64,000 nucleotides of DNA from Franzmannia pantelleriensis (GCF_900102875.1 NZ_FNGH01000002.1:310001-374000); one strand, 5' to 3'. Counted from the first letter of the stretch, positions 35,912 through 46,408 are shown. Numbers and translations: made by a program. The notes: generated from the letters alone by a model not told the origin.

Positions 35912-36742
35912 TTACTTCTCTATCGGCGTATCGTCGCGGTTGCCCCACTCCTTCCAGGAGCCGGCATAGCCGCGGATCTTCTCGAAGCCCAGTGCCTTGC
36001 CCACCAGCCAGGTCAGGCCGCTGCGATGGTGGCCCTGACAGTGAGTGATAACTTCCTTGTCGGGGGTCAGCCCCAGCGCCTCGAGCTCGGTGATCAGCTC
36101 GGCATAGTCGCGGATGCGCAGGCCGCGCTCGGGATCCATGGCGCTGGTCCACTCCATATTGACGGCGCCGGGAATGTGCCCGAGGTGTTTGTTCTGGCCC
36201 TTTTCTCCCGCGTACTCCTCGGGTGAGCGTGCGTCCCATACCGCAAACTGACGATCGCCCAGGCGCTCCTTGATCGTCTCGAGATCAATATTGACCTCGG
36301 GGCGCAGAATCTCTGCCTGATAGTGGCTGGGCGTTGGCGCATGTGGCTCACGTGACTCCTCGAGCCCCTCCTGGCGCCAGGCGTGTATGCCGCCGTTGAG
36401 GTAGGAGTAGCGGGTGTGGCCGATCAGCTCCAGGGTCCACAGCAGTCGTCCGGCCCAGCCGCCGCCTTCGTCATCGTAGGCGACCACGTGAGTGTCCCGG
36501 GTCAGTCCCAGTGACGAGAACAGCGCCGACAGTGCCGCGACGTCGGGCACATCGTTGGGCACCTCACCGCTGCCGCGCACCAGCCGGCGGTGGTCGAGAA
36601 ATACTGCGCCGGGTACATGACCCTCGGTGTAACTGTCAGCCTTGAGCGGCACGTCGATGATTAATAGCTCGGGTGCATCGAGCTGCTCGGCCAGCTGCTC
36701 AGGCTCGACGATCAAGGGCAGGAGATTGGCTTCAGAGTTCAT
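35912..36742 (-). CDS. sseA: Thiosulfate/3-mercaptopyruvate sulfurtransferase
   Basis: This 276-residue protein has tandem rhodanese domains. The N-terminal one is inactive, with [13 protein letters not shown] where the Cys loop would be. The C-terminal one has the active-site loop [10 protein letters not shown] near residue 235 (Cys nucleophile). The loop CQGHHRS differs from the CGSGVTA of E. coli SseA and the CRxGxR of GlpE, so donor preference is unclear. It lies 72 bases downstream of rsgA on the same strand, then a heptamer array follows directly after the stop. Confidence 0.87.
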   Translation of the reverse strand: MNSEANLLPLIVEPEQLAEQLDAPELLIIDVPLKADSYTEGHVPGAVFLDHRRLVRGSGEVPNDVPDVAALSALFSSLGLTRDTHVVAYDDEGGGWAGRLLWTLELIGHTRYSYLNGGIHAWRQEGLEESREPHAPTPSHYQAEILRPEVNIDLETIKERLGDRQFAVWDARSPEEYAGEKGQNKHLGHIPGAVNMEWTSAMDPERGLRIRDYAELITELEALGLTPDKEVITHCQGHHRSGLTWLVGKALGFEKIRGYAGSWKEWGNRDDTPIEK

Positions 36743-36814
36743 CAGGGACTCCTTGCGGTTGGCGTGGGCAATGCCGCGATCATGGCACAGTCGAACCGCG
36801 CACGGCGAGACGCC

Positions 36815-37843
36815 TCACTCGCCGTCCGACGCCAGCGAGGCGAGGATGCGACGGTAGCTGGCAAAGCGCTGCGGATGAATATCGCCGCGATCCACGGCCG
36901 CCAGGAGCGCACAGCCGGGCTCTTCGCGGTGGCGGCAGTCGCGAAAGCGGCAGCGGCCGAGATAGTCACGAAACTCGATGAAGCCTTCGGTGACCTGCTC
37001 GGCGTCGAGATGGGTGAGGCCGAACTCGCGGATGCCCGGCGAGTCGATCAGCTCGCCACCGGCGGGGAGGTGATAGAGCATCGCGGTGGTGGTGGTATGG
37101 GTGCCCTTGCGCGAGTCTTCCGACAGCGCGCCGATGCGCAGCGCATGGTCGGGCAGCAGTCGGTCGATCAGCGACGACTTGCCGACCCCGCTCTGGCCGA
37201 CGAACACCGAGGTGTGGCCGGTCAGGCGCTGGTGCAGGGCATCCAGGCCGCCCTCCTGCTTGGCGCTGGCCAGCACCACTGGGTAACCCAGCGCCTCATA
37301 GCGGCCCAGCAGCTCACGCAGCTCTCCGCCCTGTTCAGGCAAGAGGTCGACCTTGTTGAGCACCAGCACTGGGTCGATGCCGGTGGCCTCGGCGGCGACC
37401 AGGTAGCGGTCGATCAGGTTGGCGTGGGGCTCGGGCTCGGCAGCGAACACGATGAGGATCTGGTCGAGGTTGGCCGCCACTGGCTTGAGCTGGCCGCGGG
37501 CGTCGGGGCGCTCGAGCACGCTATCGCGTTCGCTACGGGCCACCACCACGCCGCTGGCGTCGTTGGCCTGGCGCCATACCACGTGGTCACCGGTGACCAG
37601 GCCATCCAGGTTGGCGCGCATGTAGCAGCGATGCCGCTGGCGCTCGCCGCTTGCATCGTCGGCTTCGACGTCGAGGCTGCGGCCGAAGTGAGCGGTCACC
37701 CGGCCCGCACGCTCGGGGCCGAACTCGCCGGCCTCGAGGCGGTCGCCATCACGGGCGTCGCGGCGCTCGGCACGCTGGGCGCGCTCGGCCTGGATTTTCT
37801 CGATGCGCCAGCGCTGCTGGCGGGTCAGCTTACGTTTGCTCAT
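36815..37843 (-). CDS. rsgA: Ribosome small-subunit-dependent GTPase A
   Basis: This 342-residue circularly permuted GTPase checks late 30S subunit maturation. Order of motifs: G4 VLNKVDLLP near 155, G5 ASAKQEGG near 185, G1 [10 protein letters not shown] near 207 and G3 [10 protein letters not shown] near 257. The zinc site follows: [14 protein letters not shown] (Cys-x5-Cys-His-type, near 287-300). An N-terminal basic region and OB fold precede it. The ATG at 37843 gives [14 protein letters not shown], standard for the family. It is divergent from orn, with a perfect palindrome between the two starts. Confidence 0.94.
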   Translation of the reverse strand: MSKRKLTRQQRWRIEKIQAERAQRAERRDARDGDRLEAGEFGPERAGRVTAHFGRSLDVEADDASGERQRHRCYMRANLDGLVTGDHVVWRQANDASGVVVARSERDSVLERPDARGQLKPVAANLDQILIVFAAEPEPHANLIDRYLVAAEATGIDPVLVLNKVDLLPEQGGELRELLGRYEALGYPVVLASAKQEGGLDALHQRLTGHTSVFVGQSGVGKSSLIDRLLPDHALRIGALSEDSRKGTHTTTTAMLYHLPAGGELIDSPGIREFGLTHLDAEQVTEGFIEFRDYLGRCRFRDCRHREEPGCALLAAVDRGDIHPQRFASYRRILASLASDGE

Positions 37844-37858
37844 GGTGCCCCAATGATA

Positions 37859-37880
37859 GGTACAATGCGGGCATTGTACC
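37859..37880. promoter_or_regulatory. Perfect palindrome with mirrored -10 boxes between rsgA and orn
   Basis: GGTACAATGC-GG-GCATTGTACC is a 10-bp dyad with a two-base centre. Each arm contains TACAAT, a 5/6 match to the -10 box on its own strand, so the divergent promoters may share the element and one bound protein could shut both. The orn ribosome site AAGGAGAG starts four bases later. Confidence 0.5.
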
Positions 37881-37897
37881 TCAAGGAGAGACCCCTG

Positions 37898-38467
37898 ATG
37901 GCGGATGATCAAGGCCAGGCCCCCCGCGACGATCTGCTGGTGTGGATCGACCTGGAGATGACCGGGCTCGACCCGGCCCGCGAGCGCATTATCGAAGTGG
38001 CGACGCTGATTACCGACAACCACCTCGAGGTCATCGCCGAAGGGCCGGTGATCGCGGTACACCAGAACGCCAGCCTGCTGGAGGGCATGGACGCCTGGAA
38101 CCAGAAGACCCACGGTGAGTCCGGGCTGGTCAAGCGGGTCCAGGAGAGCCAGATCGGTACCGACGAGGCGCAACGCCAGACCCTCGAGTTTCTACAGCGC
38201 TACGTGACGCCCGGCAGCTCGCCGATGTGCGGCAACAGCGTGCATCAGGATCGGCGCTTCCTGGAGCGGGAGATGCCCGAGCTGCTGGCCTTCTTCCACT
38301 ACCGCAATCTGGATGTCTCGACCCTCAAGGAGCTGGCCAAGCGCTGGCATCCGGCGGCGACCCAGGGCTTCGAAAAGCGCAACGTGCACCTGGCGATGGA
38401 CGATATCAAGGAGTCGATCGGTGAGCTTGCCCACTATCGCAAGACGTTCCTGAAACTGCCTGAGTAA
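37898..38467 (+). CDS. orn: Oligoribonuclease
   Basis: This 189-residue DEDDh 3-prime exonuclease degrades two- to five-nucleotide RNAs, including pGpG from cyclic-di-GMP breakdown. Acidic residues are visible in [10 protein letters not shown] (near 16-25), [11 protein letters not shown] (Asp near 117) and [11 protein letters not shown] (Asp near 167), with the catalytic His in the same block. The start ATG at 37898 is preceded by AAGGAGAG. A huge frame beginning at 36764 is the antisense of rsgA and is not real. Its role in pGpG removal connects it to the cyclic-di-GMP proteins found elsewhere in the window. Confidence 0.95.
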   Translation: MADDQGQAPRDDLLVWIDLEMTGLDPARERIIEVATLITDNHLEVIAEGPVIAVHQNASLLEGMDAWNQKTHGESGLVKRVQESQIGTDEAQRQTLEFLQRYVTPGSSPMCGNSVHQDRRFLEREMPELLAFFHYRNLDVSTLKELAKRWHPAATQGFEKRNVHLAMDDIKESIGELAHYRKTFLKLPE

Positions 38468-38470
38468 GCA

Positions 38471-39574
38471 TTACTCCGCGGCGATCAGCGCGGCTTGCTT
38501 CTGCGCCTGCTCGGCCAGCGCCCAGCGCACGTGCTCGCGCACCAGGTCCGAGGGGTAGGCGAGGCGCGCTCGCAGCGCGGCACGCACCGCCTCGCTGGGC
38601 GGCGCGTTGCCAAGTCCCACCGCCAGATTACGCAGCCAGCGCGGGTAGCCGATACGACGAATGGCGCTGCCCTCGGTATTGCTCAGGAACTCCTCCTCGC
38701 TCCAGCTAAATAGCCGTAGCAGGGAGGCGCGGTCGAGATCGTGGCGCGGCGCGAAGTCGTCTTCACGGGAGAGCCGCGTGAAGCGCGTGAAGGGGCACAC
38801 CAGTTGGCAGTCGTCGCAGCCGTAGACGCGGTTGCCCATGGCGCGGCGATACTGCTCGGGAATCGCGCCGTGCAGCTCGATGGTCAGGTAGGAGATGCAG
38901 CGCCGCGAGTCGACTACCTTGTCGTCGACGATAGCGCCGGTAGGGCAGGCTACCTGGCAGGCGTCGCACTTGCCGCAGTGCTCGCTTGCGAAGGGTTCGT
39001 CAACCGGCAGTGGCAGGTCGGTATACAGCTCGCCGATGAAGAACAGCGAACCGGCCTGGGGATTGAGCAGCATCGAGTTCTTGCCGAACCAGCCGAGCCC
39101 GGCCTTTTGCGCCAGGGCACGCTCCATCACCGGCGCCGAATCGACGAAGGCGCGATAGCCGAAGGCGCCGACGCGCTGCTCGATCTGCTTGGCCAGCTGC
39201 GCCAGGCGCTTGCGGATCAGCTTGTGGTAGTCGCGGCCCAGGGCGTAACGCGAGACATAAGCGATCTGCGGTTGTCCCAGTGTCTTGGTGGTTTCCACCT
39301 CCGGCGGCAGATAGTCCATGCGCGCGCTGATCACCCGCAGGGTGCCGGGCACCAGCTCGGCGGGGCGGGTGCGCTTGGTGCCGTGCTTGGCCATGAAGCT
39401 CATCTCGCCGTGGTGGCCTGCCGCCAGCCAGCGCTCGAGATAGCGCTCGTGGTGTTCCAGATCGGTATCGGTGATGCCGACCTGCTGAAAGCCCAGTTCA
39501 CGGCCCCAGGTCTTGATGTCATCGGCCAGTGCCTGCAGATCGGCAGGGGCAAGCGAGGAGGTTGTCTCGGACAT
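38471..39574 (-). CDS. queG: Epoxyqueuosine reductase
   Basis: This 367-residue cobalamin-dependent iron-sulfur enzyme catalyses the last step of queuosine synthesis in tRNA. The first 4Fe-4S cluster motif is CGKCDACQVACPTGAI near residues 195-210. The second set includes CISYLTIE and GCDDCQLVCPF near 241-251. A HEAT-like C-terminus follows (RWLRNLAVGLGNAP...). The ATG at 39574 gives MSETTSSLAP. The 16-codon upstream extension begins at a non-ATG codon. It is convergent with orn, three bases from its stop, and divergent from nnr. Confidence 0.94.
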   Translation of the reverse strand: MSETTSSLAPADLQALADDIKTWGRELGFQQVGITDTDLEHHERYLERWLAAGHHGEMSFMAKHGTKRTRPAELVPGTLRVISARMDYLPPEVETTKTLGQPQIAYVSRYALGRDYHKLIRKRLAQLAKQIEQRVGAFGYRAFVDSAPVMERALAQKAGLGWFGKNSMLLNPQAGSLFFIGELYTDLPLPVDEPFASEHCGKCDACQVACPTGAIVDDKVVDSRRCISYLTIELHGAIPEQYRRAMGNRVYGCDDCQLVCPFTRFTRLSREDDFAPRHDLDRASLLRLFSWSEEEFLSNTEGSAIRRIGYPRWLRNLAVGLGNAPPSEAVRAALRARLAYPSDLVREHVRWALAEQAQKQAALIAAE

Positions 39575-39661
39575 GATGGAAAGACGATGGAGGCTGAGTG
39601 GATGGGCCCAAGGGCGCACCACCTTATACTAGTCTCAACAACACGTCATTGAGGAGTTCTT

Positions 39662-41182
39662 ATGCCCCACCTGCGCCCCCTGTACCGCGCCGAGCAGGTG
39701 CGCGAACTCGACCGCCGCACTATCGCTGCAGGCATCGACGGCTTCGCCCTGATGCAGCAGGCCGCCAGTGCCGCCTTCGACGCCCTGCGTCAGCGCTGGC
39801 CCGAGGCGCGCCGGCTGAGCGTGCTGTGCGGTGCCGGCAACAACGCCGGTGACGGCTATGTGCTGGCGGCGCTGGCGGTGTGCGACGGCTTCGACGTGCA
39901 GCTGATCGCCCTGCGCGATCCCGATAGTCTCGAGGGTGACGCTGGTCTCGCCGTGGCCATGGCACGCCGCGCCGGGCTTCAGCCGCAAACCTGGACGGCC
40001 GATATGAGGCTTACCGGCGAGGTGGCGGTGGATGCGCTGCTGGGCACGGGTCTCAGTGGCGAGGTGCGTGAACCCTTCGCCGAGGCTATCGAGGCGCTCA
40101 ACTCAAGTGCTATGCCGCTGCTGGCGTTGGATATTCCCTCGGGGCTCTCGGCGGATACAGGGGCGGTGCTCGGCTGCGCCGTCGAGGCGACACTCACCAC
40201 CACTTTTATCGGCGACAAGCTGGGCCTGCACACCGGTGCCGCTGCGGCCCATGTCGGTGAGCATCGCCTGCTGACGCTGGGTGTGGAAGCCTCACAGCAC
40301 ACCGATCTAACCCCGGCGGCCTGGCTGCTCGATGACCGCCCCAACGAGTGGCTGGCCCCGCGTCGCCGCGATAGCCACAAGGGCGATCACGGCCACCTGC
40401 TGGTGATCGGCGGTGCGCCGGGATTCGGCGGTGCGGCGCTGCTGGCCAGCGAGACGGCGGCGCGGTTGGGGGCCGGCCGGATCAGCCTGGCCACTGCGCC
40501 CGAGCACGTCACCGCCAGCCTCACTCGCTGCCCGGAGGTGATGGTACACGGCGTACGCGGCCCTACAGACCTGGCGTCACTGCTTGAGGCGGCCGACATC
40601 CTGGTAGTGGGGCCCGGGCTGGGGCAGGGGGCCTGGGGACAAGCCATGTGGCAGGCGGCGCTGGCGGCAGGCAAGCCGCTGGTGGTCGACGCCGACGCCC
40701 TCAATCTCTTGGCTGGCATGGCCACACCGCCGTATCGCCACGACTGGATCCTTACGCCGCATCCGGGCGAAGCGGCGAGACTCCTGGGCTGCTCGGGTGG
40801 CGAGGTGCAGCGCGACCGGCCGGCTGCACTGGCCGCGCTAGCGCGTCGCTACGGCGGACACTGGGTGCTCAAGGGGGCCGGGTCCCTGATCGGTAACGAG
40901 GCCGAGCTGGCGGTCTGCCCGTTTGGCAATCCTGGCATGGCCGGTGGCGGCATGGGGGATGCGCTGAGCGGCATCCTGGGGTCTCTTTTGGCGCAGTTTG
41001 GTCGTCGTGGTGGCAGCGAGCTCGCTGAGTTGGCCCGGTGCGGGGTGGTGCTGCATGCGCGTGCCGCCGACCTGGCCGCGGCGGGCGACGGCGAGCGTGG
41101 TCTGCTGGCCGGCGATCTGGCATCCTATGCGCGACGATTGGCTAACCCGCGGACGAGCGATGTACGTGACACTGCCCGATGA
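39662..41182 (+). CDS. nnr: Bifunctional NAD(P)H-hydrate epimerase/dehydratase
   Basis: This 506-residue repair enzyme handles hydrated NAD(P)H. The N-terminal YjeF domain (residues 1-215) has CGAGNNAGDGYVLA with the epimerase Asn/Asp residues. The C-terminal ADP-dependent dehydratase domain (about 225-500) has the kinase-fold motif GNPGMAGGGMGDALSGILG near residue 425 with its catalytic Asp. It starts at 39662 behind GAGGAGTTCTT. The end overlaps tsaE by 23 bases, so the two are translated together, the usual arrangement in gammaproteobacteria. Confidence 0.94.
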   Translation: MPHLRPLYRAEQVRELDRRTIAAGIDGFALMQQAASAAFDALRQRWPEARRLSVLCGAGNNAGDGYVLAALAVCDGFDVQLIALRDPDSLEGDAGLAVAMARRAGLQPQTWTADMRLTGEVAVDALLGTGLSGEVREPFAEAIEALNSSAMPLLALDIPSGLSADTGAVLGCAVEATLTTTFIGDKLGLHTGAAAAHVGEHRLLTLGVEASQHTDLTPAAWLLDDRPNEWLAPRRRDSHKGDHGHLLVIGGAPGFGGAALLASETAARLGAGRISLATAPEHVTASLTRCPEVMVHGVRGPTDLASLLEAADILVVGPGLGQGAWGQAMWQAALAAGKPLVVDADALNLLAGMATPPYRHDWILTPHPGEAARLLGCSGGEVQRDRPAALAALARRYGGHWVLKGAGSLIGNEAELAVCPFGNPGMAGGGMGDALSGILGSLLAQFGRRGGSELAELARCGVVLHARAADLAAAGDGERGLLAGDLASYARRLANPRTSDVRDTAR

Positions 41183-41642
41183 AAACGCCCAGGTTGCCTT
41201 TGGCACGGCGCTGGGGAGCGCACTGGCGGGGCGCGGCCAGGTGCATCTCGAGGGCGAGCTGGGCGCTGGCAAGACCACCCTGACCCGCGGCATTCTGCGT
41301 GCCTATGGCCACCAGGGAGCGGTCAAGAGCCCCACCTATACCCTGGTAGAGCCCTACCGCCTGGGCGATGTAGAGGTGAACCATTTCGACCTCTATCGCC
41401 TCGGCGACCCTGAGGAGCTCGAGTTCATCGGCGCCCGTGACCTGCTGGATGAGGGCGCCCTGAGCCTGGTGGAGTGGCCGAGTCGCGGCGTCGGCTGGCT
41501 GCCTGAGCCGGACCTGGTGCTCGAGCTCGAGGTGCTGGACATGGGGCGTCGGGTAACGCTGCATGCCCGCAGTTCCTTGGGGGAGGCGGTGCTGGCGCGT
41601 CTTGAAACTCCCGCCTGGCTGGCGGATAGTCAGCCTCAATGA
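41160..41642 (+). CDS. tsaE: tRNA threonylcarbamoyladenosine biosynthesis ATPase TsaE
   Basis: This 160-residue P-loop ATPase is needed for t6A37 formation with TsaB and TsaD. Walker A GELGAGKTTLTRG lies near residues 32-44, SPTYTLVEPY (switch) near 57 and FDLYRL near 78. WPSRGVGWLPEPDL is typical of the C-terminal part. I start at the ATG at 41160 (MYVTLPDENA), inside the nnr end. An upstream ATG at 41127 would add eleven residues. The stop overlaps amiB by ATGA. Confidence 0.92.
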   Translation: MYVTLPDENAQVAFGTALGSALAGRGQVHLEGELGAGKTTLTRGILRAYGHQGAVKSPTYTLVEPYRLGDVEVNHFDLYRLGDPEELEFIGARDLLDEGALSLVEWPSRGVGWLPEPDLVLELEVLDMGRRVTLHARSSLGEAVLARLETPAWLADSQPQ

Positions 41643-43198
41643 AAGTGAACAGCGTTTTCCTGGATCGAAGCCGAGACTCGTCGATGCATCCGAGTGACAC
41701 TCCAATGACCCCGTGGCCAGGGAGCCAGGCTGCCGCTTCTTCCCCCAGGCGGGAAGGGCTGAGGGTGGCGTTGACGCTGCTGCTTGCGGTTTGCCTGAGC
41801 CTGCTGTTGGTCGCTCCAGGCCAGGCCGCCGATATCGACAACGTGCGGCTTTGGGCGGCGCCTGACCACTCGCGGCTGGTATTCGATCTGTCCAATCCCG
41901 CCGAGGCGTCGGTGTTTACCCTGGATAATCCTGATCGGCTGGTGATCGACCTCGACGACAGTCGCATGCAGGCTGACACCGGGCGTCTTGACTTCGACGG
42001 CAGTGCGATCAGCTCGCTGCGTACCGGGGTGCGCGACGGCAGCGGCCTGCGGGTCGTGCTCGACCTGGAAAGGAAGGTTGAGCCGCGTCATTTTACCCTG
42101 CCGCCCAACGATCAGTACGGTCATCGTCTGGTGGTCGACCTCGAGTATCCCGGCGAGAGTGCGGTAGAGAATCCCATCGATCCGATCGAGGCGATGATCC
42201 GTGAACAGGAGATCGCGGCCGGACGGGCCAGCGTCGATGATGGTGGAGCCACGGAAGTCGAGGCCGACGCTGCCGCTGCACTTCAGCAGGCACAGCCCCA
42301 TCCGCGCCGCGACATCATCATTGCCATCGACCCCGGCCACGGCGGCGAGGACCCCGGTGCCATCGGCCCCGGAGGGACCCGCGAGAAGGACGTGGTGATG
42401 GACATCAGCCGGCGATTGCAGTCGCTGGTCGACGGCAGGGAAGGCTTCCGCGCGGTGATGATTCGCGACGGCGACTACTATGTTGGCCTGCGTCAGCGCA
42501 CCCAAATCGCCCGCGAGCAGAAAGCCGATTTCTTCGTCTCGATCCATGCCGATGCCTTTACCAGCCCGCGCCCCCAGGGCAGCTCGGTATACGCCCTGTC
42601 GCAGCGCGGTGCCACCTCCGAGACCGCCCAATGGCTGGCCGAGAGCGAGAACCGCGCCGACCTGATCGGCGGCGTCGACGGCAACCTGTCGCTACGCGAC
42701 AAAGACGAAGTGCTGCGCGGGGTGCTGCTCGATCTGACCATGACCGCCACCCTCAATGACTCCCTGTCGATTGGCGGCCAGGTGCTCGATCAGCTCGGTC
42801 AGGTCAACCGCCTGCACAAGTCGCGGGTCGAGCAGGCCGGCTTCCGAGTGCTGACCTCTCCCGACATTCCGTCGCTGTTGATCGAGGCAGGCTTTATCTC
42901 CAATCCCGAGGAAGAGCGGCGCCTCAACGATGCCGGCCACCAGCGCAAGCTGGCCGAGGCGATCATGGCGGGGCTCGAGGAGCACTTCCAGCGCAATCCG
43001 CCGCCGGCCAGCCTGCTGGCCTGGCAGCGCGATCAGGGGCGCGGCGGCGGCAGCAACGAGTATCGCATCCAGCCCGGCGACACCCTGTCGGAGATCGCCT
43101 CGCGCCATCAGGTACCGCTCAGCCAGCTCAGGCAGGTCAATAACATCAATGGTGACGTGATCCGGGTCGGACAGGTACTGCAGATCCCGCGCTCCTGA
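41639..43198 (+). CDS. amiB: N-acetylmuramoyl-L-alanine amidase with AMIN and LysM domains
   Basis: This 519-residue periplasmic cell-wall hydrolase helps split daughter cells. N-terminal export signal: [16 protein letters not shown] (residues 34-49), with adjacent arginines that resemble a Tat signal, then cleavage near QAA. An AMIN domain (about residues 63-165) targets the septum. An amidase_3 domain (about 225-450) has [13 protein letters not shown], zinc-binding His and Glu, SIHADAF, and [13 protein letters not shown] LysM repeat closes the protein ([13 protein letters not shown]). Start at an ATGA overlap with tsaE is the longest choice. Internal Met 16 or 23 would shorten the pre-signal tail. 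Confidence 0.9.
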   Translation: MKVNSVFLDRSRDSSMHPSDTPMTPWPGSQAAASSPRREGLRVALTLLLAVCLSLLLVAPGQAADIDNVRLWAAPDHSRLVFDLSNPAEASVFTLDNPDRLVIDLDDSRMQADTGRLDFDGSAISSLRTGVRDGSGLRVVLDLERKVEPRHFTLPPNDQYGHRLVVDLEYPGESAVENPIDPIEAMIREQEIAAGRASVDDGGATEVEADAAAALQQAQPHPRRDIIIAIDPGHGGEDPGAIGPGGTREKDVVMDISRRLQSLVDGREGFRAVMIRDGDYYVGLRQRTQIAREQKADFFVSIHADAFTSPRPQGSSVYALSQRGATSETAQWLAESENRADLIGGVDGNLSLRDKDEVLRGVLLDLTMTATLNDSLSIGGQVLDQLGQVNRLHKSRVEQAGFRVLTSPDIPSLLIEAGFISNPEEERRLNDAGHQRKLAEAIMAGLEEHFQRNPPPASLLAWQRDQGRGGGSNEYRIQPGDTLSEIASRHQVPLSQLRQVNNINGDVIRVGQVLQIPRS

Positions 43199-43215
43199 AC
43201 CGCTTGCGAGGTGAC

Positions 43216-45159
43216 ATGACAGAGCCGCGCCGCATTCACATACTCAATCCGCGCCTGGCCAACCAGATCGCCGCAGGCGAAGTGGTCGAGCGTCCCGCCT
43301 CGGTGGTCAAGGAGCTGATCGAGAACGCTATCGACGCCGGCAGTGGCCGTATCGAGGTCGAGCTCGAAAGCGGTGGGGCCAAGCTGATTCGCGTACGCGA
43401 TGACGGCAGCGGCATCGCCGAGGATGATTTGCCGCTGGCGCTATCGCGCCACGCCACCAGCAAGATCGACAGTCTCGAGGACCTGGAAGGCGTGGCCAGT
43501 CTCGGCTTTCGCGGCGAGGCGCTGGCCTCGATCAGTTCGGTGTCGCGGCTGGAGCTGGTCTCCAATGCCGCCGAAGACCCCCAGGCCGGCTGGCGCGTGG
43601 TAGCCGAGGGGCGTGAGATGCAGCCGCGGGTGACCCCGGCGCCGCACCCTCGTGGCACCAGCGTTGGCGTGCGTGATCTGTTCTTCAATACCCCGGCGCG
43701 ACGCAAGTTCCTGCGTACCGAGAAGACCGAATTCGGCCACGTCGAAGAAGCCTTCCGGCGCTTGGCACTGTCGCGTTACGACATCGGCTGGACCCTGCGT
43801 CACAACCACAAGACCGTGCATCAGCTGCGCCCGGTGAGCGATGCCGCGGCCCGCGAGCGGCGCATCGCCGCGCTGCTGGGCAGCAAGTTCATCGACAACG
43901 CCCTGCACCTCGACCTCGAGAGTGGCGGACTGCGGCTATGGGGGTGGGTCGGGCTGCCCACCCATGCCCGCGCCCAGGCCGACCAGCAGTATTTCTTCGT
44001 TAACGGCCGGGTGGTGCGCGATCGGCTGGTGGCTCACGCCATTCGTCAGGCCTATCGCGATGTGCTGTTCCACGGTCGCCACCCGGTATTCGTGCTCTAT
44101 CTCGAACTCGACCCCAGCGTGGTCGACGTCAACGTGCATCCCACCAAGCACGAGGTGCGCTTCCGCGACGGCCGCCTGGTCCACGACTTTCTGTTCTCCA
44201 GCCTGCACCGCGCGCTGGGTGAGGCGCGGCCCAATGACACGGCGGATGCCACCGACGACGAGCCTCAGGCTCAGGCGCACGCGGTGGCTGGGAGCGACGC
44301 CACGGCTTGGCAGCAGCAGCCCATGGCGCTGCGTGAGGGCATTGCCGAGTCACGGCCCGGCGCCGACCGCGTGCGTCAGTTCATGGCCGGCTATCGGGCA
44401 CTGCATCCCGAGCACGAAGAGACCCTGCTGACCCCGCAGCCGGCGCCGCCGGGCGGCAGTGCCGCCGAGGTCGCACTGGCCGAGCGCCATGACACAGCGG
44501 TTGCAGGGACGAGTGAGGAGCCTGAGGCGCGAATGACACCCGCTCCGTCGCTTGGTCAGGATGACCCGACGCAGGCCCCGCCGCTGGGCTATGCCATCGC
44601 CCAGCTGCACGGTGTCTATATCCTCTCTCAGTCGCAGCGTGGCCTGGTGATGGTCGACATGCATGCCGCCCACGAGCGCATCGTCTATGAGCGCATGAAG
44701 ACCCAGGTGCACGGCGGAGCGCTCGATGCTCAGCCTTTGCTGGTGCCGGTGTCGCTGGCCGCCAGCCCCGCCGAAGTGGCCACCGCCGAGGCTGAGCACG
44801 AGGCGTTTACCCGGCTCGGTGTCGAACTCGACGTGGCCGGGCCCGAGACGCTGCTGGTGCGCCAGGTGCCGGCGCTGCTGGGTGACGCCGACGTCGAGCC
44901 GCTGGTGCGCGACATGCTCGCCGACCTGGAGCGCTACGGCCGCTCGGATCGCCTCGAGGCGCGTATCAACGAGCTGCTCTCGACCATGGCCTGCCACGGC
45001 AGCGTACGCGCCAACCGCAAGCTCAGCGTGGCCGAGATGAACGCCCTGCTGCGCGACATGGAGCGCACCGAGCGCAGCGGCCAGTGCAACCACGGTCGTC
45101 CGACCTGGACCGAGATGAGCATGCACGACCTCGACAAGCTGTTCCTGCGCGGCCAGTAG
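43216..45159 (+). CDS. mutL: DNA mismatch repair protein MutL
   Basis: This 647-residue protein has GHKL ATPase motifs in the first 330 residues: [17 protein letters not shown] and [11 protein letters not shown] flexible Ala/Pro/Gln-rich linker follows (about 345-450), then the dimerisation and endonuclease domain. It carries [12 protein letters not shown] near residue 480, close to the DQHAx2Ex4E nuclease motif present in MutL of bacteria lacking MutH and in Pseudomonas, and CNHGRPTW near the C-terminus. I therefore infer MutH-independent nicking. The ATG at 43216 has GAGGTGAC upstream. Confidence 0.94.
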   Translation: MTEPRRIHILNPRLANQIAAGEVVERPASVVKELIENAIDAGSGRIEVELESGGAKLIRVRDDGSGIAEDDLPLALSRHATSKIDSLEDLEGVASLGFRGEALASISSVSRLELVSNAAEDPQAGWRVVAEGREMQPRVTPAPHPRGTSVGVRDLFFNTPARRKFLRTEKTEFGHVEEAFRRLALSRYDIGWTLRHNHKTVHQLRPVSDAAARERRIAALLGSKFIDNALHLDLESGGLRLWGWVGLPTHARAQADQQYFFVNGRVVRDRLVAHAIRQAYRDVLFHGRHPVFVLYLELDPSVVDVNVHPTKHEVRFRDGRLVHDFLFSSLHRALGEARPNDTADATDDEPQAQAHAVAGSDATAWQQQPMALREGIAESRPGADRVRQFMAGYRALHPEHEETLLTPQPAPPGGSAAEVALAERHDTAVAGTSEEPEARMTPAPSLGQDDPTQAPPLGYAIAQLHGVYILSQSQRGLVMVDMHAAHERIVYERMKTQVHGGALDAQPLLVPVSLAASPAEVATAEAEHEAFTRLGVELDVAGPETLLVRQVPALLGDADVEPLVRDMLADLERYGRSDRLEARINELLSTMACHGSVRANRKLSVAEMNALLRDMERTERSGQCNHGRPTWTEMSMHDLDKLFLRGQ

Positions 45160-45182
45160 TCACCTATCTTTGTCATTTACCG

Positions 45183-45302
45183 ACGTAGCGAGAAGCGCCG
45201 GGGGCAGGGCGAAGAGGAGGTTCTGCGCCATGGATGGCGCAGGTAGCGCCCAGGGATGGGTTTACAGCGCCTCCTCGAAGGCCTGCCGCCGGATCAGCTT
45301 CT
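45183..45302 (+). repeat. Intergenic structured repeat, copy C (long form)
   Basis: On the forward strand the outer stem CCGGGGGCAGGGC/GGCCTGCCGCCGG keeps 11 of 13 pairs, inside which GAGGAGG/CCTCCTC is unchanged and the apical hairpin is CTGCGCCA-TGGA-TGGCGCAG. Compared with copy A, paired bases change together (A-T to G-C). It occupies the mutL-miaA gap; the last 45 bases hold the miaA leader. Confidence 0.8.
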
Positions 45303-45347
45303 CCACGCCAAGCTGCAAGTGAGCCGTAAGAGAGCACTCAACGCCCC

Positions 45348-46286
45348 ATGCCCGATATGCGCCCCCCTGCCATCCTGCTGGTCGGCCCCACCGCCGCCGG
45401 CAAGACCGACCTGGCCATCGCCCTCCACGAGCGCCTCGGCTGCGAGCTGATCAGCGTCGACTCGGCGATGGTCTACCGTGGCATGGACATCGGCACCGCC
45501 AAGCCCTCCGCCGAGGAGCTGGCCCGCGCCCCGCACCGCCTGATCGACATTCGTGATCCCGCCGAGCCCTACTCGGCAGCGGAGTTTCGCGACGACGCCC
45601 TGCGCGAGATGCGACAAATCAGCGCAGCCGGCGCCATTCCGCTGCTGGTCGGCGGCACCATGATGTACTACAAGCGGCTGCTGGCCGGGGTCGCCGAGCT
45701 GCCGGCGGCGAACCCCGAGGTGCGCGCCGAACTGACGCGGCAGGCCGATGAGCAGGGGCTCGGCGCCCTGCATGATGAGCTGGCCAGGGTCGACCCCGCG
45801 GCGGCACAGCGCATTCATCGCAACGATCCCCAGCGCCTGATGCGTGCGCTCGAGGTCTATCGGCTCAGCGGCCGCTCGCTGACCGAGCACTGGCAGTCGC
45901 AGTCCATCGAAACCTTCCCCTGGCGTACGCTGTCGATAGGACTGGCACCGCTGGATCGCAGTGTGTTGCATCAGCGAATTGCGGCACGTTTCGATGCCAT
46001 GCTGGCCGCTGGTTTTGTCGACGAAGTGGCGAGGCTGCGCCAGCGGCGCGACCTGCACCCGGGGCTGCCGTCGATCAAGAGCGTCGGCTATCGGCAGGCC
46101 TGGGAGGCGCTCGAAGCGGGACACGACGCCGACTGGCTGCGCCACAAGGGCGTGGTGGCCACGCGTCAGCTGGCCAAGCGTCAGCTGACCTGGATGCGTA
46201 GTTGGGATGGGCTTGAATGGGTCGACAGCCTGGCGCCGGATTGCCTGGATCGTGTCCTGAAACTCGTGCGCCGTCTAGGCAGTTAG
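45348..46286 (+). CDS. miaA: tRNA dimethylallyltransferase
   Basis: This 312-residue P-loop prenyltransferase adds a dimethylallyl group to A37 of tRNAs reading UNN codons. Walker [12 protein letters not shown] lies near residues 13-23, [17 protein letters not shown] near 38-54 and [13 protein letters not shown] near 102. The base-binding region [16 protein letters not shown] lies near 160, and [11 protein letters not shown] near 243. The start at 45348 gives [13 protein letters not shown]; a second in-frame Met follows three codons later. It precedes hfq by 122 bases, as in many gammaproteobacteria. Confidence 0.95.
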   Translation: MPDMRPPAILLVGPTAAGKTDLAIALHERLGCELISVDSAMVYRGMDIGTAKPSAEELARAPHRLIDIRDPAEPYSAAEFRDDALREMRQISAAGAIPLLVGGTMMYYKRLLAGVAELPAANPEVRAELTRQADEQGLGALHDELARVDPAAAQRIHRNDPQRLMRALEVYRLSGRSLTEHWQSQSIETFPWRTLSIGLAPLDRSVLHQRIAARFDAMLAAGFVDEVARLRQRRDLHPGLPSIKSVGYRQAWEALEAGHDADWLRHKGVVATRQLAKRQLTWMRSWDGLEWVDSLAPDCLDRVLKLVRRLGS

Positions 46287-46408
46287 CGTAAGATACGTGT
46301 TTCGATTGGCTGCCACCTTGGCACCGTTGATGAACCATGCGCCGGCCGTGTCACCGCCGGTGTCATAGAAAAACGACATCACTCAAAGAGACAGTTAGGG
46401 AGAGCAAA

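Noticed and set aside
36764-37897. Long forward-strand extension of orn through rsgA
   Set aside because: It is antisense to rsgA and created by high GC; the orn start is fixed by its ribosome site and family N-terminus.
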